Below the pieces are notes generated by a model, which was given only the letters and a program-made list of their open reading frames with translations, had not been told where the DNA came from and searched no databases. Shown here piece by piece: positions 27,111 through 36,998 of a stretch of 64,000 bases of DNA. Where the stretch lies: the NCBI GenBank assembly GCA_903855995.1, contig CAIOAN010000008.1:248001-312000 (forward strand). Reading direction: 5' to 3'. How positions within the stretch are numbered: the stretch's first letter is position 1; each line of letters begins with the position of its first letter. The stretch is from an uncultured Opitutia bacterium. Lineage in GTDB: Bacteria; Verrucomicrobiota; Verrucomicrobiia; Opitutales; UBA953. The position numbers and the translations under genes were made by a program.

Positions 27111-28472
27111 TTAACGATTCATCGACAGTTGGGCACGGAGATACTCAACCGTGCGGCGAACGTTGGCATCTACTTCCATCTGATTCACGACCGTCTTGCG
27201 GGCGTGGATGACCGTACCGTGGTCGCGACCACCGAAAGCCTGGCCGATCGATACGAGGGACATGCCGGTGAGCTGGGTGGCGAGGTACATGGCGACCTGA
27301 CGGGGGAAAGCGATATTCTGCATGCGACGCTTAGACGTCATGTCCGACATCTGGATGCGGTAGTGCTCGGCGACTTTGCGCTGGATGACTTCAGCCGTGA
27401 GCGTGTGGCTGGCCTCCTCGACGAGGATGTCATGGAGCAGCTTCTCGACTTGAGCCAGTTCAAGGGGTTTGCGGGTCATGCCGGTCAGACCGACGATACG
27501 GGTGACGGCGCCTTCAAGGTTGCGGACGTTACGGGCAATCCGGGAGGCAATGAATTCGGCAATCTCTGGCTGGAGGTCAAGACCACGGGCGGCGGCCTTC
27601 TTACGCAGGATTGCGATGCGGGTCTCGAGGCCAGGGGCCTGGATGGAGGCGACCATACCCCACTGGAAACGGGAAACCAGGCGTTCCTGAAGTTTGGCGA
27701 TCTCCGAAGCCGGGCGGTCGCTCGTGAGGACCACCTGCTTGTGGTTATTATGCAGCTCGTTGAAGGTGTGAAAGAACTCGTCCTGCGTGGATTCTTTGCC
27801 GGCGAGGAAATGAATGTCGTCGATCAGCAGCAGGTCCAGCTCGCGGTAGCGACGACGGAAGGAAGCCACGCTACCGGTTTGCAGGGCCTGGATGAAATCG
27901 TTGGTAAAAGTCTCGGAGGAAATATATGCGATGCGCGCCTGGGGATTCACGGCGTAGACCGAGTGGGCGATGGCGTGCATCAGATGGGTCTTACCCAGAC
28001 CGGTCGGACCATGGATGAAGAGCGGATTGTAATAATGACCTGGCTCCTTGGCGACGGCGAGAGAGGCACCGTGGGCCATCTCGTTTTCCGGACCGACGAT
28101 GAAGTTGTCGAAAGTGTTATTGGCCTTGATCGCCGGAGCCGGCGAAGCCGCTGCCGTCTGGCGCGCGGCACGGGCGATCGGAGCCGGGGCCGGGGTGGCT
28201 TCACGCGAAGTGTCGACCGAAGCCGTCAGGCGGTAATCCATGTTGCGACCGGCGACGAGCGTGAGCTGGCGACGAAGCACATCACCGTAGTTGCTGTTGA
28301 CCCAGGCTTCGGTGAGCACCGAAGGCGCTTCCAGAAGCAACACCTTGCCCTCGACGATGCTCAGTGGCTGGAGCGAAGAGATCCAGGTTTCAAAATCGGC
28401 GCGAGGCAGAGTGTTACGAAGTTCGCTTTTGGCGGTCTCCCAAAGGGAAAGGTGGCTGACGGAAGGGGACAT
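27111..28472 (-). CDS. dnaA: Chromosomal replication initiator DnaA
   Basis: A 453-residue DnaA. Domain I at about 1-85 (LWETAKSELRNTL), an Ala/Pro-rich linker, AAA+ domain III with Walker A GPTGLGKT at 155-162 and Walker B LLLIDDIHFL around 215-222, and domain IV with the DnaA-box-binding signature GRDHGTVIHARKTV near 415-428. It opens oriC and loads DnaB. The frame stays open upstream for 32 codons, but ATG at 28472 begins the conserved domain I. It is not next to dnaN, recF or rpmH, which is unusual compared with many bacteria but seen in several phyla. Confidence 0.96.
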   Translation of the reverse strand: MSPSVSHLSLWETAKSELRNTLPRADFETWISSLQPLSIVEGKVLLLEAPSVLTEAWVNSNYGDVLRRQLTLVAGRNMDYRLTASVDTSREATPAPAPIARAARQTAAASPAPAIKANNTFDNFIVGPENEMAHGASLAVAKEPGHYYNPLFIHGPTGLGKTHLMHAIAHSVYAVNPQARIAYISSETFTNDFIQALQTGSVASFRRRYRELDLLLIDDIHFLAGKESTQDEFFHTFNELHNNHKQVVLTSDRPASEIAKLQERLVSRFQWGMVASIQAPGLETRIAILRKKAAARGLDLQPEIAEFIASRIARNVRNLEGAVTRIVGLTGMTRKPLELAQVEKLLHDILVEEASHTLTAEVIQRKVAEHYRIQMSDMTSKRRMQNIAFPRQVAMYLATQLTGMSLVSIGQAFGGRDHGTVIHARKTVVNQMEVDANVRRTVEYLRAQLSMNR

Positions 28473-28861
28473 GGGAAAGGGGGAAGGTTGAGAAAGGTTG
28501 TTCACAGGCTCTTTGGAAGCCCGAAAGTGAGGTATTTTTTGAAAAAGGGGTGTGAAGCGGAATGACATCAGACTTTAACGATTAAAAGGCCGGGGAGATG
28601 AGCCGGTGAAGATGTCGTGTAAGTCGTTGAAGGTTTGATGCTTGGGTTGTTTAAATATGATTTCCCTCGTTTAGCCTCCGGCGAAGGGCGCCGCAAGTGA
28701 TCCGAAGGGTTGAATCGAGTGCCATTTCTGAACCCATGCCAGAGAGGGACAAGAGCAAGCCCTGCACAGGTTATTAACAGGAGGCCTGTAGATAAGAAAG
28801 TGAGGTTTCTGTTGCACAACCGACACACGCTCACCGCACCCTATTGAATAGGGAGTTTAAT
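28473..28861. other. dnaA upstream region with DnaA-box-like cluster (possible oriC)
   Basis: This 389-base gene-free stretch has AT-rich patches near 28571-28585 and 28655-28675. On the minus strand at 28795-28787 TTATCTACA differs by one base from the DnaA box TTATCCACA. CCTGTTAATAAC and CCTGTGCAGG follow at about 28782-28761 as further degenerate copies. TGTGAACAA at 28506-28498 is another one-mismatch box near the dnaA start. The perfect dyad CCCTATT-G-AATAGGG sits at 28839-28853 beside the dus stop. This could be oriC or dnaA autoregulation. No convincing protein gene is seen. Confidence 0.42.
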
Positions 28862-29866
28862 TCATACCGTCGCCTCGGCGAGATGCGCGTCCCGAAGACG
28901 CCGTAAGTCGTCAAGCGTTAAACAGTACCTCAGACGATCCCGTAATTTGCGTCCACCGGGCAGTCCATGCGTGAGCGGATGAAGGCGATCGAGCATCCAT
29001 CGCACATCACGTGAACCGAGACGTGAAGCATGCACTTCGATGGTTAGCTCAGCGAGTCGCAGCATACAATCCCACCGCTGTTGCGTGCTAATAATCAAGG
29101 CCTCCCCTGCCCGCCCCTCTAAAGCGGCCTTGATCTGAGCGAAAATCCACGGATTGCCCAGGGCCGCGCGACCAATCATCAACCCGGAGACGCCCGATTC
29201 GCTCTGTCGACGCAACGCCGAAGGGCCGTCCTTCACGTCCCCATTGCCAATTACTGGAATATTTACGGCGGCCGCGACCTGGGCGATCCAACCCCAATGG
29301 GCCTCCCCGGAGTATCCCTGCTCTTTGGTCCGGCCGTGCACGGCGATGGCCTCCACCCCGAGCTGCTCGAGCCGACCGGCAACTTCGACGGCCACGATCG
29401 TCGAATGATCCCAGCCCAGGCGCATCTTGGCTGTCAGGGGGACATCAGGAATCGCATCCTTCACCGCCTTGACGAGGTCATAGAGCAAAGGCGTGCAGCG
29501 CAGCAGGCCGGAGCCGGCGTTCTGCTCGATGACCTTATGAGCTGGGCAGCCGAAATTAAGGTCGAGGAAATCCGGCCGCATGCGATCGCATACCAAGCGA
29601 GCCGCCTTGGCCATCGAGGCCGGCGTCGCTCCGAAGATCTGAACCCCCATGGGTCGCTGGACTTCGGTGAAATCGACCATTTCCCAGGCCTTGGCGTTAT
29701 CGCGGATGAGGGCCTCCGATTGCACGAACTCGGTTACCATCACGTCAGCGCCTTGCTCTTTGCAAAGCTGGCGAAAAGCCACGTCCGTGTGGCGGGCCAT
29801 CGGTGCGAGATAAAGCGGGAATTTACCAGGCCCGAACCACGGCAGACGTGGTGCGACCTTGCTCAC
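28862..29866 (-). CDS. tRNA-dihydrouridine synthase (DusB-like)
   Basis: A 334-residue FMN-dependent enzyme that reduces uridines in tRNA. The start PLYLAPMARHTDVAFRQLC holds the FMN-binding strand. Catalytic Cys107 lies in NFGCPAHKV, and GRTKEQGYSG, NIPVIGNGDV and GLMIGRAALGNPW complete the Dus barrel before a helical C-terminal domain. Sequence style fits DusB/NifR3. It starts with GTG, overlapping the rarA stop (GTGA), so it is translated with rarA. DusB also precedes fis in enterobacteria, but no fis is here. Confidence 0.92.
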   Translation of the reverse strand: MSKVAPRLPWFGPGKFPLYLAPMARHTDVAFRQLCKEQGADVMVTEFVQSEALIRDNAKAWEMVDFTEVQRPMGVQIFGATPASMAKAARLVCDRMRPDFLDLNFGCPAHKVIEQNAGSGLLRCTPLLYDLVKAVKDAIPDVPLTAKMRLGWDHSTIVAVEVAGRLEQLGVEAIAVHGRTKEQGYSGEAHWGWIAQVAAAVNIPVIGNGDVKDGPSALRRQSESGVSGLMIGRAALGNPWIFAQIKAALEGRAGEALIISTQQRWDCMLRLAELTIEVHASRLGSRDVRWMLDRLHPLTHGLPGGRKLRDRLRYCLTLDDLRRLRDAHLAEATV

Positions 29867-31221
29867 GGACGGCCATCCTTCTTCTTCATGACAGCCTTCA
29901 TTTCGCGCCAGCGCACCAAGCGCTCGGCGAACTGGGCCTCGGCGCCGGCCTCGCCGGGTTGATAAAGTGAAAGCGGCCTCGAAAGATAATCCTGACCGCT
30001 GACCGCCTCAGGATAGTCATGGCTATAACGATAGCTGCCGCCATTCCCCAACCGCTTGTTGGTGGAGTTATGGGCGTCCTTGAGATGAAGCGGCACCTCT
30101 TGACGCGGCTGAGTGCGCACGGCGTCCTTGGCCGCGGAAATCGCCAAGGTCGTGCTATTGCTTTTCGGCGAAAGCGCCAAGAACAGGGTTGCGTGGGCCA
30201 AGGCATATTCGCACTCAGGCATGCCGACCATCTCGCAGGCCTGAAAGGCCGCCGTGGCCACACCCAGGGCCCGGGAATCGGCGAGACCGATATCCTCGGA
30301 AGCGCAGATGACGAGGCGCCGGGCGATGAAGCGGGGTTCCTCCCCTCCCTCAAGCATCAGAAACAGCCAATATAGCGCGGCATCGGGATCACCTCCGCGG
30401 ACGGATTTAATAAAAGCTGAGGCGGTGTCGTAATGGTCGTCGCCGCCGTCATCGTAACGGATGCGACGCTCCCGCGCAAAAGAAGCCACCGCGTCGTCGG
30501 TGACGGTGCCCAGCACCGGAGCGGAGAGCACCAGGGTCTCGAGACAATTTAAGGCGCGACGCAGATCACCTGAAGCCATCTCCGCGACCTGCAGCAAGAC
30601 CTTGGCAGATGCCTTGATTCCGAGTGCCCCGAGGCCCCGTTCCGCATCGGCGAGGGCGCTACCAAGGAAAGTGGCGATTTCAGCGACCGAAAGCGGATCA
30701 AGACGAAAGAGGTGACTGCGACTCAACAACGCCGGCACCACATAGAGTCCAGGATTATGCGTGGTGCACCCGATCAAGCGCACCACGCCCGCCTCGACGT
30801 CGGGCAGCAACAGGTCCTGCTGGGCCTTGTTAAAGCGGTGAATCTCATCAACCACCAGGACGGTCTTGCGGGAGGGGTGACGACGGGCCTCGGCGAGGAC
30901 CTCGCGGAGTTCGGCAGCCCCAGATAGCACGGCGTTGACTCGGACGACATGGGAATCCGTCTCCGCGGCGATGACTTCGGCGAGCGTCGTCTTGCCGCAC
31001 CCCGGTGGACCATAGAAAAGGAGCGAACCGAAATTATCCGCCTTGATCAGGCGGGGCAGCAACGCCTCCGGCCCCAGCAAGCCGGCATGGCCCACGACCT
31101 CCGTGAGGTTGCGCGGACGCATACGCGAGGCCAGCGGACGACGGCGAGCCGGAATGGCATCGGGGACCCCCTGGCCCAGGCCAGGAAGCGCGTCATCCGA
31201 GCCGGTGCGCCGTTCAGCCAC
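29863..31221 (-). CDS. rarA: Replication-associated recombination protein RarA (MgsA)
   Basis: A protein of about 452 residues, AAA+ clamp-loader-like. Walker A GPPGCGKT at 71-78, Walker B VVDEIHRFNKAQQD near 124, sensor 1 GCTTHNP, then the RarA C-terminal domain (GGDPDAALYWLFLMLEGGEEPRFIARRL and HLKDAH). It acts at stalled replication forks. A GTG at 31221, two bases past the msrA stop, is chosen since upstream residues match nothing. Order msrA-rarA-dus on one strand with tiny gaps suggests one transcript. Confidence 0.93.
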   Translation of the reverse strand: MAERRTGSDDALPGLGQGVPDAIPARRRPLASRMRPRNLTEVVGHAGLLGPEALLPRLIKADNFGSLLFYGPPGCGKTTLAEVIAAETDSHVVRVNAVLSGAAELREVLAEARRHPSRKTVLVVDEIHRFNKAQQDLLLPDVEAGVVRLIGCTTHNPGLYVVPALLSRSHLFRLDPLSVAEIATFLGSALADAERGLGALGIKASAKVLLQVAEMASGDLRRALNCLETLVLSAPVLGTVTDDAVASFARERRIRYDDGGDDHYDTASAFIKSVRGGDPDAALYWLFLMLEGGEEPRFIARRLVICASEDIGLADSRALGVATAAFQACEMVGMPECEYALAHATLFLALSPKSNSTTLAISAAKDAVRTQPRQEVPLHLKDAHNSTNKRLGNGGSYRYSHDYPEAVSGQDYLSRPLSLYQPGEAGAEAQFAERLVRWREMKAVMKKKDGRP

Positions 31222-31226
31222 GAGGC

Positions 31227-31829
31227 TTACTTCTCCTCGGCAAACGGCACCAGGTGGCAATACGGCTTCGTACCCCGGAGCTGGTAATGATGCTGATGAT
31301 ATTGTTCGGCGGCCCAGAAACGCGGGGCGGATTCAATCTGCGTGGCGATGGGTTGGCCGTAGACCTTGGCGGCGGTCAACGCGGCCTTCACCGCCTCGGC
31401 GACTTTCTGCTGTTCGGGTGAATGGGTGAAGATTACCGAACGGTATTGGTCGCCGACATCCGGCCCCTGGCGGTTGACCTGGGTCGGATTATGCATGCGG
31501 AAGAAATATTCCGTGAGCGTCTTATATGTGACCTTGGCCGGATCAAACGTCACCTCGATGACCTCGGCATGTCCCGAGGTATGAGAGCAGACGTCCTCAT
31601 AAGTAGGATTGTCGATCTTGCCGCCGGCATAACCGCAGACCGCGGAGAGGACGCCGGGGATCTTGGCGTATTGATATTCAACGCCCCAGAAACAGCCGGC
31701 CCCGAAGGTGGCTTTCTCGAGTTTAGGTGGAGTGGACATGGACTTGGAAGGCACGGGGGCATTCTCGGCGGCCGCGAGGGGGGCGCAGGAGAAAAGAATG
31801 GGCGTTAGAAGGGAGAGCAGCTTGGTCAT
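31227..31829 (-). CDS. msrA: Peptide-methionine (S)-S-oxide reductase, exported
   Basis: A protein of about 200 residues. A signal-peptide-like start (TKLLSLLTPILFSCAPLAAAE) precedes the MsrA core: GAGCFWGVEYQYAKIPGV with catalytic Cys46, GYAGG, GHAEVIEVTFDP, DVGDQYRSVIF and a YHQHHY block. It reduces oxidised methionine in proteins. The signal peptide places it in the periplasm, where it would protect envelope proteins. A Met three residues upstream (31838) is an alternative start. First of the msrA-rarA-dus group. Confidence 0.92.
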   Translation of the reverse strand: MTKLLSLLTPILFSCAPLAAAENAPVPSKSMSTPPKLEKATFGAGCFWGVEYQYAKIPGVLSAVCGYAGGKIDNPTYEDVCSHTSGHAEVIEVTFDPAKVTYKTLTEYFFRMHNPTQVNRQGPDVGDQYRSVIFTHSPEQQKVAEAVKAALTAAKVYGQPIATQIESAPRFWAAEQYHQHHYQLRGTKPYCHLVPFAEEK

Positions 31830-31884
31830 GGCGGGCACCCCCTTACTTTGGTCGATTTCCGGGGCGAAGCAAGGGGGGAGGCGT

Positions 31885-34566
31885 TCAGGACACCACCCCG
31901 CCCAAGGACGCCGCCAGGACTTCGGGCGTATGCGGCGCGGTCGTCAACCCACGTTCAGGCACTAGGTAGAAAGTATCTAAGGCAAAGCCCTGTTCGGTGG
32001 CGATATTGGCGAAGGTGATGGCGTAGCCGGCCTCGCGGATGGTGCGACCAAGATGGAAGAGCAGTCCCAGCCGGTCATTGCACTGGATCTCCGCCACGGT
32101 GCGATGAAGGTCCTCGTCATAATAGACCTCCACTCGGGCGGCGAGCGGCACGTGCGCCTTACGCCGAGGCGCGGTGAGCAGCGCATGCGCCTCCTCGGCG
32201 GTGACATCATCCAGCAGGTCCGTGCCCTCGAGCAGCGACTTACCAAGCGCGCCCGTGAAACGTGCCTTGGAGGCCTCCTCCTTACCGAGCGGCAACACCA
32301 CCTTGAAGAAGTCGATGGCGACGTCGTCCTCGCGCGAGAAAGCACGACACGAGGCGATATTAATCCCTGCGACGGCGAAAGCGCCGGCCATGCGGCTGAA
32401 AAGACCGGCCCGATCCCAGGTGACGACCGTGACCAACGACTGTCCTGAGCCCGCGTCATCGTGCCATTCCACGATGGGGCGCAATGAGACTTCCGCATCA
32501 GCCTCCGAGACCGAAGCGATGAGCTGGTGAATCATCAATAGGTGATGAGCTGCATCCTCTGCCGCCGCATGTTGATAATAGCCGGGCGGCATGGTGCGAA
32601 AGTGTGCGTCCAACTCATCGGCCGGCACGCGTCCGGCGATGATCGTTGTCGTCTGCTCGCGGAGCGCCGCCACCACTGCGCCCGCATCCCGATCCGCCTC
32701 ACCTGCGAGTTTCGCCGAGGTGCGCCGGTAGAGCCCCCAGTGCTGGCCGTCCTTGAAATTAGTCCAGAGATCGGGCGAGGTCGCCCGCGCGTCGCAACGC
32801 GTATGCACGAACAGACTGCGCAGGACCTGTTCATCGCCGACCAGCCGAGCAAAGCGCTCAATGTTGGCAGGGTCGTCGATATCATGACGTTGCCAATATA
32901 GGCCCATCACCAAGTGATGCCGAATCACTCCCGCGGCGATCGCCCGCTCGCGGGCGTCAAATCCCAGCCGGCTGAGCACCGCATCCGCGATGGGCACCCC
33001 GCGTTCAGCATGACCTTCGATGCCGCCCGACTTGGCGATATCGTGCAGGAAGAGAATCGCGTAAAGGAGCGACGGAGCTTCGGAGCCCAGCACAACTTCG
33101 CGGTAGGATTGGTCCACCGGAGTCTCGCCGGCGTAAATCGTGTCCAGCTCCATTAGGCAGCGGAGGGTGTGCACATCGGCCGTCCACCGGTGATAGAACT
33201 CGAACTGCACCAGGCAGTGCAAGCCGGCGAATTCCGGCACGAGTCGGTAAAGCAAGCCGTGCTCGCGCAGGGAATTCAAAGTCCCATAAACACGGCCGCC
33301 CTCGGTCAGCATCGCACGCAAAGCGCTGCTCGCCTCTTCGGAGGCGGCCAGTGTCGGGGTCAATAAATGCGCACGCTCACGCACCATCAAGGAAAGGGAT
33401 CGGTCGGGCCGCGCTTCATGGATCTGACAGATGCGGAAGAGCCGGATGAGGCGGCCGGCGTCTTCTTCAAAAACAAGGCGGTGCTGAGCGGTGACCGTCC
33501 CGCCCGGAACCACGCGAAAACCATCCATGACGAAAGGTGCGCCCCACCCTTCGGGCTCGGGCTCGCCCATCACCGCCCCCTCGACGATTTCGGCGCAACG
33601 GCGCACATGGTCGGCGGCGTCGAAATATTCGCGCATCATCGCACCAATGCGCTCGGTGAGCGTGCCACGGTAACCGAGCGCCTCGGACATCAAGTCCTGG
33701 CGCTCCAGCGAAAGTTGCTCCGTCGGGCGGGTCACCTGGAAATGCAGTTCACAACGCAGACGGAGCAAGACGGCCTTGGCTTCCTCGAACTTGAGTAGAT
33801 CGACCGAGGGTAGGAAACCCGAAGAAGCCAGGCCGGCGTTGCCGACGCCGTTACGGGCGGTGCGAGCGATCCAGATGCAGCCCTGCACGTCGCGCAAGGC
33901 GCCGACGCCGTTCTTCAGATCGGGCTCTTGAAGGTAGGCACTGCCGCCGGCCTTATCGCGGCGCTTACGCTGCGACTCGACGATAGCCCGGGCGAACGGA
34001 CGCCAGGCTTGACCCGCGAGGAGTGCGGCGGTTTTCAACTCCAGTTGGTTGAAAAGCTCGACCGAGCCGCAAAGATGACGCGTCTCCAGCAGGGCGACGT
34101 GCAGGTGCAAATCGTCTTTGGCATAGTTCGAGGCCTCCGTGACCGTTCGGACAGATTGGCCGACCTTGAGCCCCAGGTCCCACATTGGATAGAGGATCGA
34201 CTCGACCAGCGCCTTGTTCGCCGCGGAGTGACGCGGCACCAGAACGAGCAAGTCAATATCACTCAGCGGGCAGAGCTCCGCCCGGCCGTACCCACCCGTC
34301 GCCACCAGGCTCAGCGCCGCGGCAGCGGGACCAGCTCGCACGAAGAGCGCCTCGATGATAATATCCATCGCATCCGAACGGAGCTTGGCGACCTCTCCGC
34401 CGGGCATGCCCGCGCGATGCGCGGCCAACTGGATCTGGCGAGACTCGGAAAGAAAGGCCTTCGCCCGGGGCAGGAATTCGCCATCTAGGGCGGCTTCGCC
34501 CGCCAATCCGTGCTGTAAAGCGGAACGGCGAAGGTTGACGGCGGCGGATTCGGATTCTGGCGACAT
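31885..34566 (-). CDS. glnD: PII uridylyltransferase/uridylyl-removing enzyme GlnD
   Basis: An 893-residue bifunctional nitrogen sensor. The nucleotidyltransferase motif GGYGRAELCPLSDIDLLVL lies at about 91-109 with metal-binding Asp103 and Asp105. A central HD domain contains LFLHDIAKSGGIEGHAERG, and two C-terminal ACT domains begin near SLVTVVTWDRAGLFSRMAGAF and AEIQCNDRLGLLFHLGRTI. Length matches the family (about 890). It modifies PII according to glutamine level. No glnB, amtB or glnA is in the window. ATG at 34566 is chosen over a TTG eight codons upstream. Confidence 0.95.
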   Translation of the reverse strand: MSPESESAAVNLRRSALQHGLAGEAALDGEFLPRAKAFLSESRQIQLAAHRAGMPGGEVAKLRSDAMDIIIEALFVRAGPAAAALSLVATGGYGRAELCPLSDIDLLVLVPRHSAANKALVESILYPMWDLGLKVGQSVRTVTEASNYAKDDLHLHVALLETRHLCGSVELFNQLELKTAALLAGQAWRPFARAIVESQRKRRDKAGGSAYLQEPDLKNGVGALRDVQGCIWIARTARNGVGNAGLASSGFLPSVDLLKFEEAKAVLLRLRCELHFQVTRPTEQLSLERQDLMSEALGYRGTLTERIGAMMREYFDAADHVRRCAEIVEGAVMGEPEPEGWGAPFVMDGFRVVPGGTVTAQHRLVFEEDAGRLIRLFRICQIHEARPDRSLSLMVRERAHLLTPTLAASEEASSALRAMLTEGGRVYGTLNSLREHGLLYRLVPEFAGLHCLVQFEFYHRWTADVHTLRCLMELDTIYAGETPVDQSYREVVLGSEAPSLLYAILFLHDIAKSGGIEGHAERGVPIADAVLSRLGFDARERAIAAGVIRHHLVMGLYWQRHDIDDPANIERFARLVGDEQVLRSLFVHTRCDARATSPDLWTNFKDGQHWGLYRRTSAKLAGEADRDAGAVVAALREQTTTIIAGRVPADELDAHFRTMPPGYYQHAAAEDAAHHLLMIHQLIASVSEADAEVSLRPIVEWHDDAGSGQSLVTVVTWDRAGLFSRMAGAFAVAGINIASCRAFSREDDVAIDFFKVVLPLGKEEASKARFTGALGKSLLEGTDLLDDVTAEEAHALLTAPRRKAHVPLAARVEVYYDEDLHRTVAEIQCNDRLGLLFHLGRTIREAGYAITFANIATEQGFALDTFYLVPERGLTTAPHTPEVLAASLGGVVS

Positions 34567-34645
34567 GCGACAGACCCACCCTGCAGACAAATCGACCGGC
34601 GTTCAAGGTCATTGCCATTACCCTCGCAAGAGACTCTACTGGCGC

Positions 34646-35305
34646 ATGGATACTTGGCTCGGACAACTCACGGAAGCGCTGCGGTCGATGTCTGACGTGG
34701 AAGCGATGATCAAACTCGGCGGTCTGGCCGTCATGACCTTGATCGTCTTCGCCGAGACCGGACTACTCTTCGGTTTCTTTCTACCCGGCGACTCGATGAT
34801 CGTCGTGGCCGGCGTGCTCACCACCGCCAACGGCGACCGCCCCGCCCTGCTTAATCCTTGGTCGCTCTGCCTGTGCCTCATCGCCGCTGCCATCATCGGT
34901 AACCAATTCGGGCGCTGGCTTGGTCTCAAATTCGGTGAACGTGTCGAAAAATGGTCGGATGGTTGGCTTTATAAACGTCGCTACCTCGAAGCCGCCCGCG
35001 ACTACTACGCCAACAAGGGGGCGGCGTCGTTGGTCATGGCACGCTTCATCCCGATCATCCGCACTTTCGTGCCTTTTGTCGCCGGAATGGGCAAGATGCC
35101 CGCCGGCCGCTTCCTCTATTGGAATGTCCTCGGGGCCTTGCTGTGGATCACCTCGCTCGTCGGCATCGGCCATGCGATCGGCGGGACGAAATTGGCCAAG
35201 AATCTCGGCGTCGTGACGGGCACAGTCATCGCCGTCTCGTTCATACCCGTCCTCTGGAAAATAGTCCAGAAGTGGCTTACTTCGCGACAGGAATCCAGAA
35301 CTTGA
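34646..35305 (+). CDS. DedA-family membrane protein
   Basis: A 219-residue polytopic membrane protein. The DedA motifs ETGLLFGFFLPGDSMIVVAGVL and ARFIPIIRTFVPFVAGMGKM (with the conserved Arg and Pro residues) are intact, then a GALLWITSLVGIGHAIG helix. DedA proteins act as lipid scramblase or flippase-like factors, for example undecaprenyl phosphate or phospholipid recycling. The start ATG at 34646 lies 79 bases from glnD on the opposite strand. The 3-prime end overlaps the histidine kinase gene on the other strand by 29 bases. Confidence 0.9.
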   Translation: MDTWLGQLTEALRSMSDVEAMIKLGGLAVMTLIVFAETGLLFGFFLPGDSMIVVAGVLTTANGDRPALLNPWSLCLCLIAAAIIGNQFGRWLGLKFGERVEKWSDGWLYKRRYLEAARDYYANKGAASLVMARFIPIIRTFVPFVAGMGKMPAGRFLYWNVLGALLWITSLVGIGHAIGGTKLAKNLGVVTGTVIAVSFIPVLWKIVQKWLTSRQESRT

Positions 35306-36995
35306 ACGTCGTGCCGCCGGGGCCGGAAGATTCCACGACAATATCCCCGCGGTGATCGCGCAGGATGCGCTTCACGATGGCGAGACCAAGGCCGGTACCA
35401 TCCTCGCGACTCGTGAAGAATGAATCGAAAATCTTCGGCAGAATCTCGACGGGGATACCCGCTCCGGTGTCCGAGATGCGCACCACAACGACTTCTCCCT
35501 GCGGCCCGGGCTCAACGCCCAACCGCAGTAAAAGCGAACCACCGCCGACCATCGCCTGCACGGCGTTCATCATCAGATTCAGGAAGACCTGCTGAATTTG
35601 GCCAGGATGCCCCTGCACCATCGGCAGACCTTCCGGCGACTCCACCGCGACCTTGACGCCTAACTGGAGCAGTTTGAGTCGCAGGAGCAGCACCGAGTTA
35701 TCCGTGGCCTGCTTGAGATCTACCGATCGAAATGCGCCGGACTGAGCCTTACTCATCCCGAGCACACGCGAGACCACGCCTTCCATGTGCGCGATCTTCT
35801 CCCGCATCACGCCGATATCCTCCATCCGAGGGTCCTCAGCCGAAAGCCCCTGCGACAGGGTGTCCGAAAGAAGTTTCATGACCGTGAGCGGATTACGGAT
35901 CTCGTGCGCGACCTCGGCAGAAAGCAGGCCAAGGGCCGTCAGGCGCTCGCTGCGTCGCAAACCCTCTTCCACCGAGAAAACCTTGGCGTAAAGTCGGGCA
36001 TTCTGGATGGAGGAGGCGCCGAACGACGAAAGCGCCGTCACAAGATGCTTATCATCATCCGAGAAGCGGTAGGCGCCCATCGAAACGCAAAGCACGACAC
36101 CAAAGGTCTCATCCTCATAGCGGACCGGCACAGCCAGCAAGGACGAGGAAGCGATGGGTTCGCCGAGTTTCTCGAAAAGATGCTCCTCGGTCTTGCCGGC
36201 AAGCGGAACCACGACCGGCCGACCGCGACTGACGACCGTACCGAGCGAAGTCTGATTGAGACCGACGCTTGCCGCCAAGATGCTGTCGGCGCAATCGCCA
36301 ACCAGACTCTTCAGTAGCAGCACATCATCGACCAACTTGTAATAAGCACAGGCGCGGGCCCCGAGTAGCCCACGGGTATGACGGGCGAGATCCTGCGAGA
36401 TGCCTGGCTCATCGCGTTCCCGGGCGAGCCCTTGGGCGGCACGCACGAGAGCTTCCAACTGGGCGGCCTTGGAACGCAGCTGACGGAGGAGCCAGATACG
36501 GCCGACAGCCTTCGACGCCTCATTGGTAAGCAAGGAGAGGAAGGCCACGTCTTGCTCCGTGAAAGCATCGAGCCGGTCGGAGTCGCAGTTCACCACCCCG
36601 ATCACATTCCCCATGAGCTCCATCGGCACCGCGAGCTCGGAGCGAATGCCTTTGCGCAGCTCGACATAACGAGGATCACGCGAGACATCGGGGACGCGCT
36701 GCGGCTTGGCATAAAGCGCCACCCAACCGGTGATCCCCTGCCCCTGCCCAATCACCCGTTGCGTGGATTCCACCTCCAAGCCGTTGCTCACCTCGATGCG
36801 TAAAGCCCCCGTGGCCGGCTCAACGAGTGCGATCGAGGCACTCGAAGCCCCCAGCGTGCGCACGATCTCGGCAAGAATGAAATCGAGGGCTTCCCGCGGA
36901 TCTTCCGTCGCATTGACGAACGCACCGACGCGGTAAAGACAGTCCAGAACGCGGGCGTCTCCGGGACGTTCCTGCGCTGGGTGCGAGTTAGGCAT
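35277..36995 (-). CDS. Cytosolic GAF-domain sensor histidine kinase
   Basis: A 572-residue kinase without membrane segments. Two GAF domains at about 15-170 and 190-335 ([34 protein letters not shown]). The dimerisation box has phospho-acceptor His364 in [12 protein letters not shown]. The ATPase domain has the N box [11 protein letters not shown]1 ISDTGAGIP and the [18 protein letters not shown] lid. It probably senses a small ligand or redox state in the cytoplasm. No response regulator is adjacent. It starts 3 bases after the cysE stop, so both are probably co-transcribed, linking it to cysteine metabolism by context only. Confidence 0.93.
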   Translation of the reverse strand: MPNSHPAQERPGDARVLDCLYRVGAFVNATEDPREALDFILAEIVRTLGASSASIALVEPATGALRIEVSNGLEVESTQRVIGQGQGITGWVALYAKPQRVPDVSRDPRYVELRKGIRSELAVPMELMGNVIGVVNCDSDRLDAFTEQDVAFLSLLTNEASKAVGRIWLLRQLRSKAAQLEALVRAAQGLARERDEPGISQDLARHTRGLLGARACAYYKLVDDVLLLKSLVGDCADSILAASVGLNQTSLGTVVSRGRPVVVPLAGKTEEHLFEKLGEPIASSSLLAVPVRYEDETFGVVLCVSMGAYRFSDDDKHLVTALSSFGASSIQNARLYAKVFSVEEGLRRSERLTALGLLSAEVAHEIRNPLTVMKLLSDTLSQGLSAEDPRMEDIGVMREKIAHMEGVVSRVLGMSKAQSGAFRSVDLKQATDNSVLLLRLKLLQLGVKVAVESPEGLPMVQGHPGQIQQVFLNLMMNAVQAMVGGGSLLLRLGVEPGPQGEVVVVRISDTGAGIPVEILPKIFDSFFTSREDGTGLGLAIVKRILRDHRGDIVVESSGPGGTTFKFWIPVAK

Positions 36996-36998
36996 AGG

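Noticed and set aside
26994-28565. Long open frame on the plus strand opposite dnaA
   Set aside because: It mirrors the conserved dnaA gene and results from high GC content in the third codon positions. No start context or recognisable domain.
28568-28834. An 88-codon frame upstream of dnaA on the minus strand
   Set aside because: No start signal. Composition is unlike neighbouring proteins, and it covers the DnaA-box-like region. Not rpmH or any known small protein.
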